Positions 51,806 through 60,535 of a DNA stretch of 64,000 bases are shown piece by piece. Where the stretch lies: NCBI RefSeq assembly GCF_004217565.1, contig NZ_SHLA01000001.1:1426001-1490000 (forward strand). The letters are read 5' to 3'. Under the pieces are notes generated by a model. That model ran no database searches, was not told the origin of the DNA, and worked only from the letters and a program-made list of their open reading frames with translations. Each line of letters opens with the position of its first letter. The first letter of the stretch is position 1. A program made the translations under genes and the position numbers. The DNA is from Zhihengliuella halotolerans. GTDB taxonomy: Bacteria; Actinomycetota; Actinomycetes; Actinomycetales; Micrococcaceae.

Positions 51806-53263
51806 GTGACCACCCCGCAACAGAACAAGCGCCAGAAGCCGCGTGCGGTCCTCTACCTGCGTCAATCCACCTTCCGTGAGGAATCAATCAGCCTCGAGCT
51901 CCAAGAGACCGCAGGGCGCGATTACGCCGCGAAGAGCGGCTACGAGGTCGTCGGCGTGGAATCCGACCCCGGCATCAGCGGTCGCACCTGGAACCGGCCG
52001 GCCGTCCAGCGCGTCATGTCGATGGTCGCGGACGGGACCGTCGACGTCATCGTCCTCTGGAAGTGGTCGCGCCTCTCCCGATCGCGTCTTGACTGGGCAG
52101 TGGCCGCCGACAAGGTCGAGACCGCCGGCGGCCGCATCGAGTCCGCCACCGAGCCCCTCGACGTCTCCACTTCGACCGGCCGGCTCGCCCGCGGCATGTT
52201 GACCGAGTTCGCGGCCTTCGAGTCCGAGCGAATCGGCGACGTCTGGAAAGAAGCCCACGAGCGCCGCGTCCGCTCCGGCCGGCCCGCCAACGGAAAGCCG
52301 CGCTTCGGCTACCAGTACACCAAGGAGGACGGTTTCATCCCCGACCCCGTCACCGGCCCCGTCCTTGCGGAGATGTACGCCCGCTACAACGCCGGTCAGT
52401 CCGTCTACAGCCTCGTCGCCTGGGCCAACGAGGGCCCCACCCGCCCGGCCACCGGGTACGGCGTCAGCGCCGACGGCCTCTGGTCCGCACGCACCATCCG
52501 CCGCATGCTCGACACCGGCTTCGGCGCCGGCTACTTCACCCGTCACGGCGAGCGCGTGAAGGGCGTGCATGAGCCGGTGATCAGCGAGGAGATGTTCCAG
52601 GAGTATCTGGCACGGCGTGAGACGCGTCGGACGCGTCGGCGTGGTGAGAAGTCCCCGTACCTGCTGTCGGGGTTGATCCGGTGCGAGTGCGGGTCGACGA
52701 TGCACGCGGGCCTCTTCGGGTCGGCACGCAAGCCGAAGTACCGGTGCAAGGCAGCGGCGGAGAAGCGATCACACTCGGGCGGGTACGTCACGGCTCCCGT
52801 AGTCGAGGTGGCCGTCCTGGGCTGGCTGCAGGAGGTGCAGGCGGAGATCACCACGGCGGCCGGCACGGTCAAGCGCCCGACCCGGACGGCGAGCGCGGGG
52901 CCGAGTGAGGCGGTGTTGGCGCGGCGGATGATCAAGCTGGAGAACCGGCTCGACAACCTCACGACGCGGTACATGGACGACGAGGTGTCGCGTGAGGTGT
53001 ACGAGCGGTTGAAGGCGAGCACGGATGCGGAGTTCAAGGAGGCCGAGACGGCGCTGCGGGCTGTGCGGGTCACCGTCTCCCGGCCAGCGGAGCAGCTGGT
53101 CCCGGATCTGCTGCGGGATTGGGACGTGCTGCCGGTAGAGGTGCGGCGGGACATGCTCTCACGACTGATCCATCCAGTGCTGGTGCGGCCAGGCAGGCCC
53201 GTCGCCGAAGTGCTGGTGGCCGGGCTGTGGGAGGAGCCGCCGGCCTTCGGCGAGCGCGGGTGA
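51806..53263 (+). CDS. Large serine integrase
   Basis: The 485-residue protein has a resolvase domain (about 1-150) with YLRQST holding the nucleophile Ser at about residue 21. It also has LWKWSRLSRSR and GMLTEFAAFESERI. A recombinase domain follows (PRFGYQYTKEDG), then a zinc ribbon (IRCECGSTMHAG, YRCKAAAEK) and a C-terminal coiled coil with LENRLDNLTTRYMDDEVSRE. It would catalyse attP x attB recombination at CATGAG. Its stop lies 14 bases before the attR core. Confidence 0.95.
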   Translation: MTTPQQNKRQKPRAVLYLRQSTFREESISLELQETAGRDYAAKSGYEVVGVESDPGISGRTWNRPAVQRVMSMVADGTVDVIVLWKWSRLSRSRLDWAVAADKVETAGGRIESATEPLDVSTSTGRLARGMLTEFAAFESERIGDVWKEAHERRVRSGRPANGKPRFGYQYTKEDGFIPDPVTGPVLAEMYARYNAGQSVYSLVAWANEGPTRPATGYGVSADGLWSARTIRRMLDTGFGAGYFTRHGERVKGVHEPVISEEMFQEYLARRETRRTRRRGEKSPYLLSGLIRCECGSTMHAGLFGSARKPKYRCKAAAEKRSHSGGYVTAPVVEVAVLGWLQEVQAEITTAAGTVKRPTRTASAGPSEAVLARRMIKLENRLDNLTTRYMDDEVSREVYERLKASTDAEFKEAETALRAVRVTVSRPAEQLVPDLLRDWDVLPVEVRRDMLSRLIHPVLVRPGRPVAEVLVAGLWEEPPAFGERG

Positions 53264-53265
53264 GA

Positions 53266-53415
53266 TTAGGTACGCGTCATGAGCGTGATCATGACCCATC
53301 CCGGGACGTCACCGCGTTCTTCGCGGCGGACGCGCTCGGTCAAAACGAGGACGAAGGTCATCGAGGCAATGAGGACTGCGTGGCCGAGGCCGCCCTGTTT
53401 GATGAGGTTCTTCAT
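53266..53415 (-). pseudogene. Flp-pilin-like gene, N-terminal part, cut off by prophage
   Basis: ATG at 53415 follows AGGAGAT and reads MKNLIKQGGLGHAVLIASMT through a hydrophobic helix to EERGDVPGW and VMITLM. At attR the frame enters phage DNA (TRT, then TAA). The host frame continues at 13064 after the CTCATG core, giving a 79-residue protein in phage-free DNA. It sits 35 bases after tadC in the same direction, where actinobacterial tad loci carry the pilin. As it stands it is a 49-residue truncated protein. Confidence 0.88.
53278..53283. other. attR core
   Basis: CATGAG is identical to the attL core. Phage arm TAGGTACGCGT lies to its left and host pilin sequence to its right. Joined with the attL phage arm it gives attP with TAGGTAC and GGTGCCTA as imperfect inverted arms. 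Confidence 0.85.
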
Positions 53416-53450
53416 GGTTTATCTCCTGGTGGGTGTGATGCTTGCTTGGT

Positions 53451-54392
53451 CTAGAGGTTGAGGTCGATCAGGGACAAGCCCGGGTAGACAGCGAACACGA
53501 TGGTCAAGGGAAGGACCCCGAAGACGACGGGAGCCAGCATCCCGATCTCCTTCTTGCCGGCCGTCTCCATCAGTTCGCGCTTCGCCGCGTCACGGACGTC
53601 CTGGGCTTGGGCACGGACGACTTCGGCGATCGGCGTCCCGCGTTCGACCGCCACGGTCAACGCGTCAACAAATCGCGTCATCGCTGAAAGCTCGACCCGG
53701 TCGGACATCCGGTTGAGCGCGGTTGTCAACGGCGTCCCGGACCGCAGGTCGGCCAGGGTGAGCTGAAATTCGTCCGCCAGGTCGCCCTCCACGATGCGCG
53801 AAATGCGCTCGACCGCGCCCGTCGTACTCTCTCCTGCGGCGACAGCGAGCGCGAGCAGCTCCGCCACGCTGGGGAACTGGCTGAGGATCCGCCGGCTCCG
53901 GCGCTGGATCTGCTCCCCGAGATACCACTCACGCAGCAAGTATCCCGAGACGGTCGCGACGACGACCAAGATCGTCGCCACGAACCAGTGCGTCTGCCCG
54001 GCGACGGTGCCGAACACAGCCCAGGTAAGCGAGAGCAGTAGACCGAAGCCGGCCCAGCCGAGCTGAGACGCTCGGAACTCCGTCGTCGTCATCCGCAGCC
54101 CCGCCTTGCGTAAACGCGCCTGCAAATTGCCGCTGACCGGGTTGATCCTGTTGACCCACGCCGTGATGTCCCCGAGAACGGGGCCGAAGAGGGTACTGAT
54201 CGGCCCGAGTGCCGCCTCCCGTGGCTCCCCTCCCCCGAGCAGCCGGGACCTGGCCACGTTCGACCGCAGCTGCGGGGCGACCCGGTCCGCGAAGGTGACG
54301 ACGCGCATTGCCGGCATGCGGACGAAGACCAGCCAGAGGCCGGCCCCGAGCGCACAGCCGACAGCGAGCGACCACGTCAGGATCTGGCTCAT
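53451..54392 (-). CDS. tadC: Flp pilus assembly membrane protein TadC
   Basis: The 313-residue GspF/T2SF-type protein starts MSQILTWSLAVGCALGAGLW. It has about four membrane helices and the F-domain blocks LSQFPSVAELLALAVAAGES and RDAAKRELMETAGKKEIGML. With TadB it forms the inner-membrane platform of the Flp (Tad) pilus. The start overlaps the tadB stop by four bases. The truncated pilin gene follows. Confidence 0.88.
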   Translation of the reverse strand: MSQILTWSLAVGCALGAGLWLVFVRMPAMRVVTFADRVAPQLRSNVARSRLLGGGEPREAALGPISTLFGPVLGDITAWVNRINPVSGNLQARLRKAGLRMTTTEFRASQLGWAGFGLLLSLTWAVFGTVAGQTHWFVATILVVVATVSGYLLREWYLGEQIQRRSRRILSQFPSVAELLALAVAAGESTTGAVERISRIVEGDLADEFQLTLADLRSGTPLTTALNRMSDRVELSAMTRFVDALTVAVERGTPIAEVVRAQAQDVRDAAKRELMETAGKKEIGMLAPVVFGVLPLTIVFAVYPGLSLIDLNL

Positions 54393-55243
54393 TTGATCAC
54401 CCGCTCTTCTTCCGGCAGGGACCCGATGCGCAGCATGACGCGGTAGCAGATCAGGGAGACGACCAGGCCGCCGAGCAGGACGCCGACACCCGTCCACGAA
54501 GAGTATGCGGCAACGGCCTGAGGTTGCATGGAGAGCAGCAGGAGGATGGCCCACGGTGCGCCGACGGCCAAGCGGGCGGCGTTGACGGTCCAGGACTGCC
54601 GCGCTTCGAGCTCGCCGCGGGTACGCGCACTCTCACGCAGGAAGCTGCTCAAGGTGGACAGCATCTGCCCCAGGTCGGAACCGCCGACCTCGCGGGTGAT
54701 GCGCAGGGCGGTAATGATCTTGTCAGCGACCGGATCGGCGAGCCGGTAGCGCAAGCGCTCCGCAGCGTCGTTGAACCGGCCGCTGGCCCGATAGTCGAGG
54801 GCGAATTCTCGAAAGTGTGGCTGCAGATCTGCGGGCCCCTGCGTACTGAGTTGCGCGAGCGCATCCGGCAGCGGCAGGCCGGCGCGGATGGCCGACCGCA
54901 GATGGTCGACGACCTCGGGCCATTGCTCGCGCAGGGCCGCCGCGCGCTTTCCGGCGCGCCAGCGAAGCACCGCCCACGGAATCGCCGAACCGAAGGAACC
55001 GAAGAGGACCGCCATAATCGGCGAGGTCGTCGCGAGCAGGACGATGAACGCGCAGACAACGCCGCAGATCGCCGTTGCGGTGATGAATCCGCGCTGGGAA
55101 AGATTCTGGATTCCGGAGCGCAGGATGAGCCGCTCGACGCGGCTCGACGCACGCACCCGGGCAGCCGCCTCGGGGACCACCCACGCCGAACGCCAGACGA
55201 GGAAGAATCCCATGCCGAGCGTGAGGCCGAGCAGGAGGCTCAC
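54389..55243 (-). CDS. tadB: Flp pilus assembly membrane protein TadB
   Basis: The 284-residue GspF/T2SF-type protein has PEVVDHLRSAIRAGLPLPDA, ITREVGGSDLGQMLSTLSSF and three or four membrane helices. It pairs with TadC in the pilus platform. It overlaps tadA by four bases. Confidence 0.88.
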   Translation of the reverse strand: MSLLLGLTLGMGFFLVWRSAWVVPEAAARVRASSRVERLILRSGIQNLSQRGFITATAICGVVCAFIVLLATTSPIMAVLFGSFGSAIPWAVLRWRAGKRAAALREQWPEVVDHLRSAIRAGLPLPDALAQLSTQGPADLQPHFREFALDYRASGRFNDAAERLRYRLADPVADKIITALRITREVGGSDLGQMLSTLSSFLRESARTRGELEARQSWTVNAARLAVGAPWAILLLLSMQPQAVAAYSSWTGVGVLLGGLVVSLICYRVMLRIGSLPEEERVIK

Positions 55244-56466
55244 GCCAGGACCTCCACCAGTCCGGCGACGTCGACACCGGCCCGCTCGAGCTTGTCATGC
55301 GCCAGCTCCGCATTGTTGTTGACGACAAGTTCCCCGCCGACCCGGTGGAAGAGCTGCGAGGTTTCGATCACGCCGTTCTCCACGCGCTGTCCGAGTTTGA
55401 CGATCTCGGAGACCTGTCGATGGCCACCGGCCGTACGCTCGCAGTGGACGACGAGGTCGATGCTGGTCGCGACGGTCGGCACGACGAACTGTGCCGAAAT
55501 GTTCTCGCCGGCCAGCAGCGGAAGAGTGCAGATCTTGGTGATGGCGTCGCGCGCGCTGTTCGCGTGGATGCTGGCCATCGCGGGGAGACCGGCGTTCATC
55601 GCGATCAGCATGTCCAGCGATTCCGCCTCGCGGACCTCACCGATGATGACGCGGTCGGGACGCATGCGCAGAGCCTCCTTGACGAGGCGGCGCATGGTGA
55701 TTTCGCCCCCGCCTTCGAGGTTGGCCTGCCGGCACTGCATCGCGACGACGTCGCGGCGGTTCACCTGGAGTTCAAAGATCTCCTCGATGGTGACAACACG
55801 TTCGCGCACGCCAATGGCGGACGTGAGGCAGTTGAGCATCGTGGTCTTGCCGGCCTGCGTCGCGCCGGAGACGAGCACGTTCATGCCGCTCGAGATGGCG
55901 GCCTGCAGGTACTGAGCCGCCGAGGGGGTCAGAGACCCGAGGTCGACGAGTTGGTCGATGCGCTGGGCCCGAGCAACGAACTTTCGAATGTTGACCGACC
56001 AGTGCCGGCGGGTGATGTCGGGAATCACGACGTGCAGGCGCGAACCGTCAGGGAGCGCAGCATCGACGAACGGTGAAGACAGGTCCAACCGCCGCCCGGA
56101 AGGCTTGAGCATCCGCTCGACGAGCGTCTCGACCTGCTCGTCCGACAACCGGATGGACGTCAGCTCACTCGTACCGCCACGCGCGCAGAAGACCTGAGTC
56201 GGGCTGTTGATCCAGATTTCCTCGATAGTCGGGTCGTCCAGAAGTGGCTGCAGCGGGCCGAAGCCAGCAACCGCGTCGAACACCTCACGGTTGACTTCGT
56301 CGAGTGCCCCGAGCTGCGGCAACGTGCCGCGCATCGATCGTTCGTCGTAGTCCCGCACCGCTTCGTAAACGATGCGACGGACCTCATTGCTCTCACGCGC
56401 GGGATCTAATCCGCGCAGCCGAATGACTTCGCGGACTTCCTCCTCGACAATTCGAACTCCGTCCAC
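55240..56466 (-). CDS. tadA: Flp pilus assembly ATPase TadA/CpaF
   Basis: The 408-residue protein has Walker A SGATQAGKTT, the Asp box and Walker B VIIGEVREAESLD, and the conserved block NVRKFVARA. FGPLQPLLDDPTIEEIWINS is typical of the CpaF N-terminal domain. It powers pilus assembly from the cytoplasm. The start is GTG at 56466 after AAGGGAAG. It is the first gene of the tad operon, which continues at 12942 beyond the prophage. Confidence 0.92.
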   Translation of the reverse strand: MDGVRIVEEEVREVIRLRGLDPARESNEVRRIVYEAVRDYDERSMRGTLPQLGALDEVNREVFDAVAGFGPLQPLLDDPTIEEIWINSPTQVFCARGGTSELTSIRLSDEQVETLVERMLKPSGRRLDLSSPFVDAALPDGSRLHVVIPDITRRHWSVNIRKFVARAQRIDQLVDLGSLTPSAAQYLQAAISSGMNVLVSGATQAGKTTMLNCLTSAIGVRERVVTIEEIFELQVNRRDVVAMQCRQANLEGGGEITMRRLVKEALRMRPDRVIIGEVREAESLDMLIAMNAGLPAMASIHANSARDAITKICTLPLLAGENISAQFVVPTVATSIDLVVHCERTAGGHRQVSEIVKLGQRVENGVIETSQLFHRVGGELVVNNNAELAHDKLERAGVDVAGLVEVLA

Positions 56467-56895
56467 CGCGAGACTTCCCTTCAGATCGGCTGGCGCTCCG
56501 TGTCAGCCCATGTGGAAATAACAACCAATTAGGCATAACAGAGGCTATCCAGCATGAGGTGGCAATACCAACCGCATCTGAGGAATTGTGGATAACTTTC
56601 GTCATTCGCAGCCCCGCCAACAGCGGGCGATCCCATCGCGGGAGGGCGCCAGAACGAGTACTGCCTCACCCGCGCCGAGCGGAGCTAAGCGCGCCCGGAA
56701 GGCCAGATGACGGAATCCTGACCGGGCCATCCTCAGGCCCGAAACACCTGCCGGACAGGCGCCGCCCGGTCGGCCGGCACGGCAAATGCGAGATCGGCGC
56801 CCCGCACTGGCGAAAATCGTGAGCCGTCCGTCACGCATGCGGCCTGTGGACGACCGCCCCGAGGCCAGCCCGCCTCGGCGAGTGGACCGCGGACG
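56467..56895. other. Intergenic region upstream of tad operon
   Basis: No convincing gene is present in these 429 bases. The short open frames lack ribosome-binding sites and conserved sequence. The AT-richer part at 56510-56600 likely holds the tad promoter; on the minus strand TTGCCA and TGTTAT are spaced 19 bases apart, a weak -35/-10 match. The rest is GC-rich without clear structure. Confidence 0.4.
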
Positions 56896-57345
56896 CTATG
56901 TGCGACCGAGCTTTTCGGTAGCAGCCAGGTGCCGCATCGTCGCGCCACTGAACACCAGCAGGATCCCCACCGCCGCGGGCACGAGCAACGCCCAGCCGAA
57001 CACCGTCGTCGTCGTGGAATTGCCTGGATTAACCATGGGCACGGCAAGGATGATCTGAAAGACCTGCCACACCACGATCGCCGCCCTCGTCCAGGCCCGG
57101 CCACGGGCGAAGCTCAACCCGACCCACACCTGCCAGGCGGCCGCGCCAAGCATGACCAGCAGGAGGAACAGCCTCCCGGGCAGACCCACGGGGCCGGGCT
57201 GGCCGAGCTGCGCAGCATGCGCAACGGCAACCCCCAGAACGGCCAGCGCCTCGAGGAGGACGATGGCCACCACGACAACCACGGCCGCAGGGCGCACTCG
57301 AGGGCCGTGGCCCTCCCGATTCTCGGCGTCAAAGGATTCGGTCAT
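56896..57345 (-). CDS. Four-helix membrane protein, unknown
   Basis: The 149-residue protein starts MTESFDAENREGHGPRVRPA, has four hydrophobic helices and ends ATEKLGRT. WVGLSFARGRAWTRAAIVVWQ is a loop pattern seen in small actinobacterial integral membrane proteins. It stands alone between the tad and whiB regions. No function can be assigned. Confidence 0.7.
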   Translation of the reverse strand: MTESFDAENREGHGPRVRPAAVVVVVAIVLLEALAVLGVAVAHAAQLGQPGPVGLPGRLFLLLVMLGAAAWQVWVGLSFARGRAWTRAAIVVWQVFQIILAVPMVNPGNSTTTTVFGWALLVPAAVGILLVFSGATMRHLAATEKLGRT

Positions 57346-57471
57346 GCAAATACCCTACCGACCCGACGATGCGGTCACGGCAGCCCTTCCGCCGGGCGGG
57401 CACCCTATGCCATGGTTGTGATGAAGACCTCATCGTCACGCGCCATTTTCTCTTGTTAGACCCTTGTTTAC

Positions 57472-57513
57472 GTATCCGTAACGTGACAATCTTGATTGGC
57501 AGCCTACGGATAC
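57472..57513. promoter_or_regulatory. Inverted repeat upstream of whiB
   Basis: GTATCCGTA and its exact complement TACGGATAC are separated by 24 bases and lie about 105 bases before the WhiB start. Long spacing fits two half-sites of a dimeric regulator. The regulator is unknown. Confidence 0.5.
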
Positions 57514-57619
57514 GGCCTTTTGTGCTCAAATACGTTCGCCGCACCTCGGAACCGCTCGGGCGACCGCCTGCAGGATTCTGACCTCATACTTCACCCCACA
57601 CCAAGGAGCATCATCAAGC

Positions 57620-57868
57620 ATGGATTGGCGTAGTCGCGCGGCCTGCCTGGAAAAGGACCCGGAGCTTTTCTTCCCCGTCGGGAACACGGGCCCGGCCTTG
57701 CTCCAGATTGAAGAGGCCAAGAGCGTGTGCCGCACGTGCGAGGTGATCGACACCTGCCTGCAGTGGGCCATCGAGAGTGGCCAGGATGCCGGCGTCTGGG
57801 GCGGCATGAGCGAAGACGAGCGCCGCGCCCTCAAGCGCCGCGCAGCACGCGCCCGGCGCGCTTCCTAA
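57620..57868 (+). CDS. WhiB1-like regulator (host)
   Basis: The 82-residue protein has Cys in RAACLEKDP, then CRTCEVIDTC, giving the four cluster ligands, and the WhiB turn GVWGGMSEDERR with a basic tail (LKRRAARARRAS). Size and sequence fit WhiB1, an essential [4Fe-4S] regulator that binds the primary sigma factor and responds to nitric oxide in mycobacteria. It is separate from the prophage WhiB, which is longer. Confidence 0.92.
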   Translation: MDWRSRAACLEKDPELFFPVGNTGPALLQIEEAKSVCRTCEVIDTCLQWAIESGQDAGVWGGMSEDERRALKRRAARARRAS

Positions 57869-57881
57869 CAGAACCGGCCGA

Positions 57882-57929
57882 CGACGGCGGGCCGCCCCAC
57901 TCTCCGGGGCGACCCGCCGTCGCTGTTTC
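57882..57929 (+). terminator. Terminator after whiB
   Basis: CGACGGCGGG pairs with CCCGCCGTCG, with an inner CCCC/GGGG pair, followed by CTGTTTCC. It lies 14 bases after the stop. Confidence 0.75.
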
Positions 57930-57997
57930 CACCTCCCCCGCCCTACCGCGCCACCGCGTTGATCCGCAGGAATCCTGCACCGAGTCGCTACGATCGG

Positions 57998-60019
57998 ATG
58001 GTGGCAGCACAGGGAAGCGACCCCCTTTTCGGGGCAACGATCGATGGCCGGTACCGGGTGGACTCCCGTCTGGCCCGCGGCGGCATGTCCACCGTGTATC
58101 TGGCCACTGACCAGCGACTTCACCGGGAGGTCGCCCTTAAAATCCTGTACCCGCATCTGGCCCAGGACCCGAAGACTGTCGAGCGCTTCGAGGACGAGGC
58201 CATCAACGCGGCCAAACTCTCGCACCCGCACGTGGTGAACGTGCTCGATCAGGGAATCGACGGCGAGAACGCCTACCTGGTGATGGAGTACGTGCGCGGA
58301 CAGACCCTGCGCCACGTACTGCGCGAACATGGTCGACTCGCCCCGCGGCACACGCTGAAACTCATGGACGCCGTGGTGGAAGGTCTCTCCGCCGCGCACG
58401 ACGCCGGTCTGGTCCACCGCGACATGAAGCCGGAGAACGTGCTTCTGACCAAGGACGGGCGCGTCAAGGTGGCGGACTTCGGTCTGGCCCGCGCCGCGAG
58501 CAACAACACCTCCTCGGGCACGCTCGTGGGCACCGTCGCCTACATCTCCCCCGAGCTGGTCACGGGCGAGCCAGCTGACGAGCGAAGCGACATCTACGCT
58601 GTCGGCATCATGTTGTTCGAGCTCCTCACCGGGCGGCAGCCGTTCACTGCCGAGCTGCCCATCAACGTCGCATTCAAACACGTCAACGAGGCTGTGCCCG
58701 CCCCTTCCACGGTCGTCCCGGGCCTAGCCACCGACCTCGACGAGCTAGTCGAGTGGTGCACCGCGAAGAATCCCGAGAACCGTCCGCACGACGCCGGCGC
58801 GCTTCTGGGCGAACTCCGGCACATCGCCAGTTCCTTGACCGACGCGCAGCTCGACCTGGGGACCGGAACTTCCGCCGCGGACACCGTTGTCGTCGGCCCT
58901 CCAGTGGCGGAGAGCGGCGCCACCGAGGTCATTGCCGCGCGAAGCGACGCAACCACGGTGATCCCGGCCCACAAAGATGCAACCCGCGCGTTGGACGTTC
59001 CCTCCCCTGCTTCGGCGCCCGAAGAGGTCACGACGGCAGCACCCTCGGCCCGCGCGGCCCGGCGAACCGCCAAGCGCGAGCGGAAACAGTGGAAGAAACA
59101 GGCCCAGATCCCCCTGGAGACTCTAGAGTCGCACCCGCGGCGGCGCGCATGGCTGTGGGCGGTGCTGGTGCTCGTACTGGCGGCTGTGCTTGGCACGGCT
59201 GGCTGGTTCTTCGGCATGGGCCCCGGCGCTCAGGTCACCGTTCCCGTCCTCCAAGGCCGGCCGGCCGCGGAGGCGGCGGCAGAGCTGACCGCCCTCGGCG
59301 TCGATTCGGCGCGTTCCGACGTCTACGACGACAAGCTCGACGAAGGCCTGGTCGTAGGCACGAACCCACCCGCGAACAACGCGATCCGCCGCTACCAGGA
59401 CGTCGAGCTCATCGTTTCCCGCGGTCCGGAGCTCTTTGCCGTCCCCAATATCCGCGGGCGGACGCAGGACGACGCCGAGAACGCCATCAGTCGCGCCGAA
59501 CTGGTTACAGGCAAGGTCGAAGAGTCCCACGATGAGTCGATTGCCGCTGGGGAAGTGCTGGACCAAGAACCTGCGGCCGACGAACAGGTACGCCGCGGCA
59601 CCGAGGTCTCCTTCGTCGTCTCACTCGGCCCGGCCCCGGTCGACGTACCCGACGTCACGGGCGAAACACGAGACGCGGCCGATCGACTGCTGACGGCCGC
59701 CGGGCTCGCGGGTGCGACGGACGGCGAAGAGTTCAGCACCTCCGTGCCGAAGGGCCACGTCATCTCCCAGGATCCCGCGAAGGGCAAGCTGGAGCGCGGC
59801 GGCACGGTTTCGTACATCGTCTCCAAGGGCCCGCGGATGATCGACGTCCCGAACTTCGTCGGCCAGCAGGCCAGCACTGCCGAGGCCGAGCTGAAGGAGC
59901 TGGGGTTCGACGTCGAAGTCGAGAAGATCCTCGGCGGCTACTTCGGCACCGTGCGCGACCAGGACCCCGCAGACGGCAGCGCGGCCGAAGGTTCGACGAT
60001 CACGATAACTGTGGTCTGA
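57998..60019 (+). CDS. PASTA-domain Ser/Thr protein kinase (PknB-like)
   Basis: The 673-residue protein has a kinase domain (about 17-280) with ARGGMSTVY, Lys in VALKIL, HRDMKPENV and DFGLARA. A Thr-rich juxtamembrane region, one membrane helix (about 395-415) and four PASTA repeats follow. The repeats start VTVPVLQGR, FAVPNIRGR, VDVPDVTGE and IDVPNFVGQ. PASTA repeats bind peptidoglycan fragments, so the protein couples wall state to phosphorylation. The start at 57998 lacks a clear ribosome-binding site; GTG at 58001 is an alternative. Confidence 0.93.
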   Translation: MVAAQGSDPLFGATIDGRYRVDSRLARGGMSTVYLATDQRLHREVALKILYPHLAQDPKTVERFEDEAINAAKLSHPHVVNVLDQGIDGENAYLVMEYVRGQTLRHVLREHGRLAPRHTLKLMDAVVEGLSAAHDAGLVHRDMKPENVLLTKDGRVKVADFGLARAASNNTSSGTLVGTVAYISPELVTGEPADERSDIYAVGIMLFELLTGRQPFTAELPINVAFKHVNEAVPAPSTVVPGLATDLDELVEWCTAKNPENRPHDAGALLGELRHIASSLTDAQLDLGTGTSAADTVVVGPPVAESGATEVIAARSDATTVIPAHKDATRALDVPSPASAPEEVTTAAPSARAARRTAKRERKQWKKQAQIPLETLESHPRRRAWLWAVLVLVLAAVLGTAGWFFGMGPGAQVTVPVLQGRPAAEAAAELTALGVDSARSDVYDDKLDEGLVVGTNPPANNAIRRYQDVELIVSRGPELFAVPNIRGRTQDDAENAISRAELVTGKVEESHDESIAAGEVLDQEPAADEQVRRGTEVSFVVSLGPAPVDVPDVTGETRDAADRLLTAAGLAGATDGEEFSTSVPKGHVISQDPAKGKLERGGTVSYIVSKGPRMIDVPNFVGQQASTAEAELKELGFDVEVEKILGGYFGTVRDQDPADGSAAEGSTITITVV

Positions 60020-60460
60020 TCAGTCCTCGGCGTCGTCCTGCGGCAGGTCCAGCAGGGGCCGGCCGTCGGCGAGGATCGTCACCTGCCGCGAAACGTGCCG
60101 CTCGCCCGTGGTCATCACGACGTCGACGACGGCTGCCGAACCGTTCCAGGCGTAGGACTCGATCGTTTCGACGTCCGGGTAAGCCCGGTGGATGTTGCGC
60201 TGAAGGTTCTCCCCGGCCGTCGTCAGGCCAGCCAGCCCGAACCCGGCGAAGACCACCGTCGCCGCGACGAGAGCGCCGCCGACGACGGCCTCGATCCGGA
60301 TGCTGCTGCGGAGCGCGTAGGTGCGGCGCCCCTCGGCCTCGCGACGGAATCGGATCCACCGGGCCAGGGCGTGCAGGCACAGCGGCAGCGCGGCCAGCAC
60401 GAACAGTATCGCCACGGAGACCTGCAGCATCGGTGTGAGGTAGTCCACGTCGAGATACAT
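60020..60460 (-). CDS. Membrane protein of unknown function
   Basis: The 146-residue protein has two membrane helices (about 13-33 and 60-82) and a soluble C-terminal part (HRAYPDVETIESYAWNGSAA). It is convergent with the kinase gene; the two stop codons are adjacent. No family is recognised. Confidence 0.7.
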   Translation of the reverse strand: MYLDVDYLTPMLQVSVAILFVLAALPLCLHALARWIRFRREAEGRRTYALRSSIRIEAVVGGALVAATVVFAGFGLAGLTTAGENLQRNIHRAYPDVETIESYAWNGSAAVVDVVMTTGERHVSRQVTILADGRPLLDLPQDDAED

Positions 60461-60535
60461 GGTTGCACCCTACAACGACGGCGTCCGGCGCCCCACAGCG
60501 GGGCGCCGGACGCCGTCGTACGGAATGGTTCGCTG

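Larger units (their letters stand above)
13065..53283. mobile_element. Complete-looking prophage of about 40.2 kb (siphovirus gene order)
   Basis: The element is bounded by the 6-base direct repeat CATGAG (13065-13070 and 53278-53283). It contains a serine integrase, immunity region, early operon, terminase pair, portal, ClpP-type protease, capsid, neck, tail tube, chaperones, tape measure, minor tail proteins, amidase and holin. Nearly all genes run leftward; the integrase trio, the nuclease and the Doc pair run rightward. Host tad genes lie on both sides. No disrupted structural gene was seen, so it may be inducible. Confidence 0.95.

Noticed and set aside
11557-56466. Two separate tad loci
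   Set aside because: The tad genes at both ends run in the same direction and the pilin halves join exactly, so they are one operon interrupted by the prophage.
56559-56838. Short open frames upstream of tadA
   Set aside because: They lack ribosome-binding sites and have Arg/Pro-rich composition on both strands.
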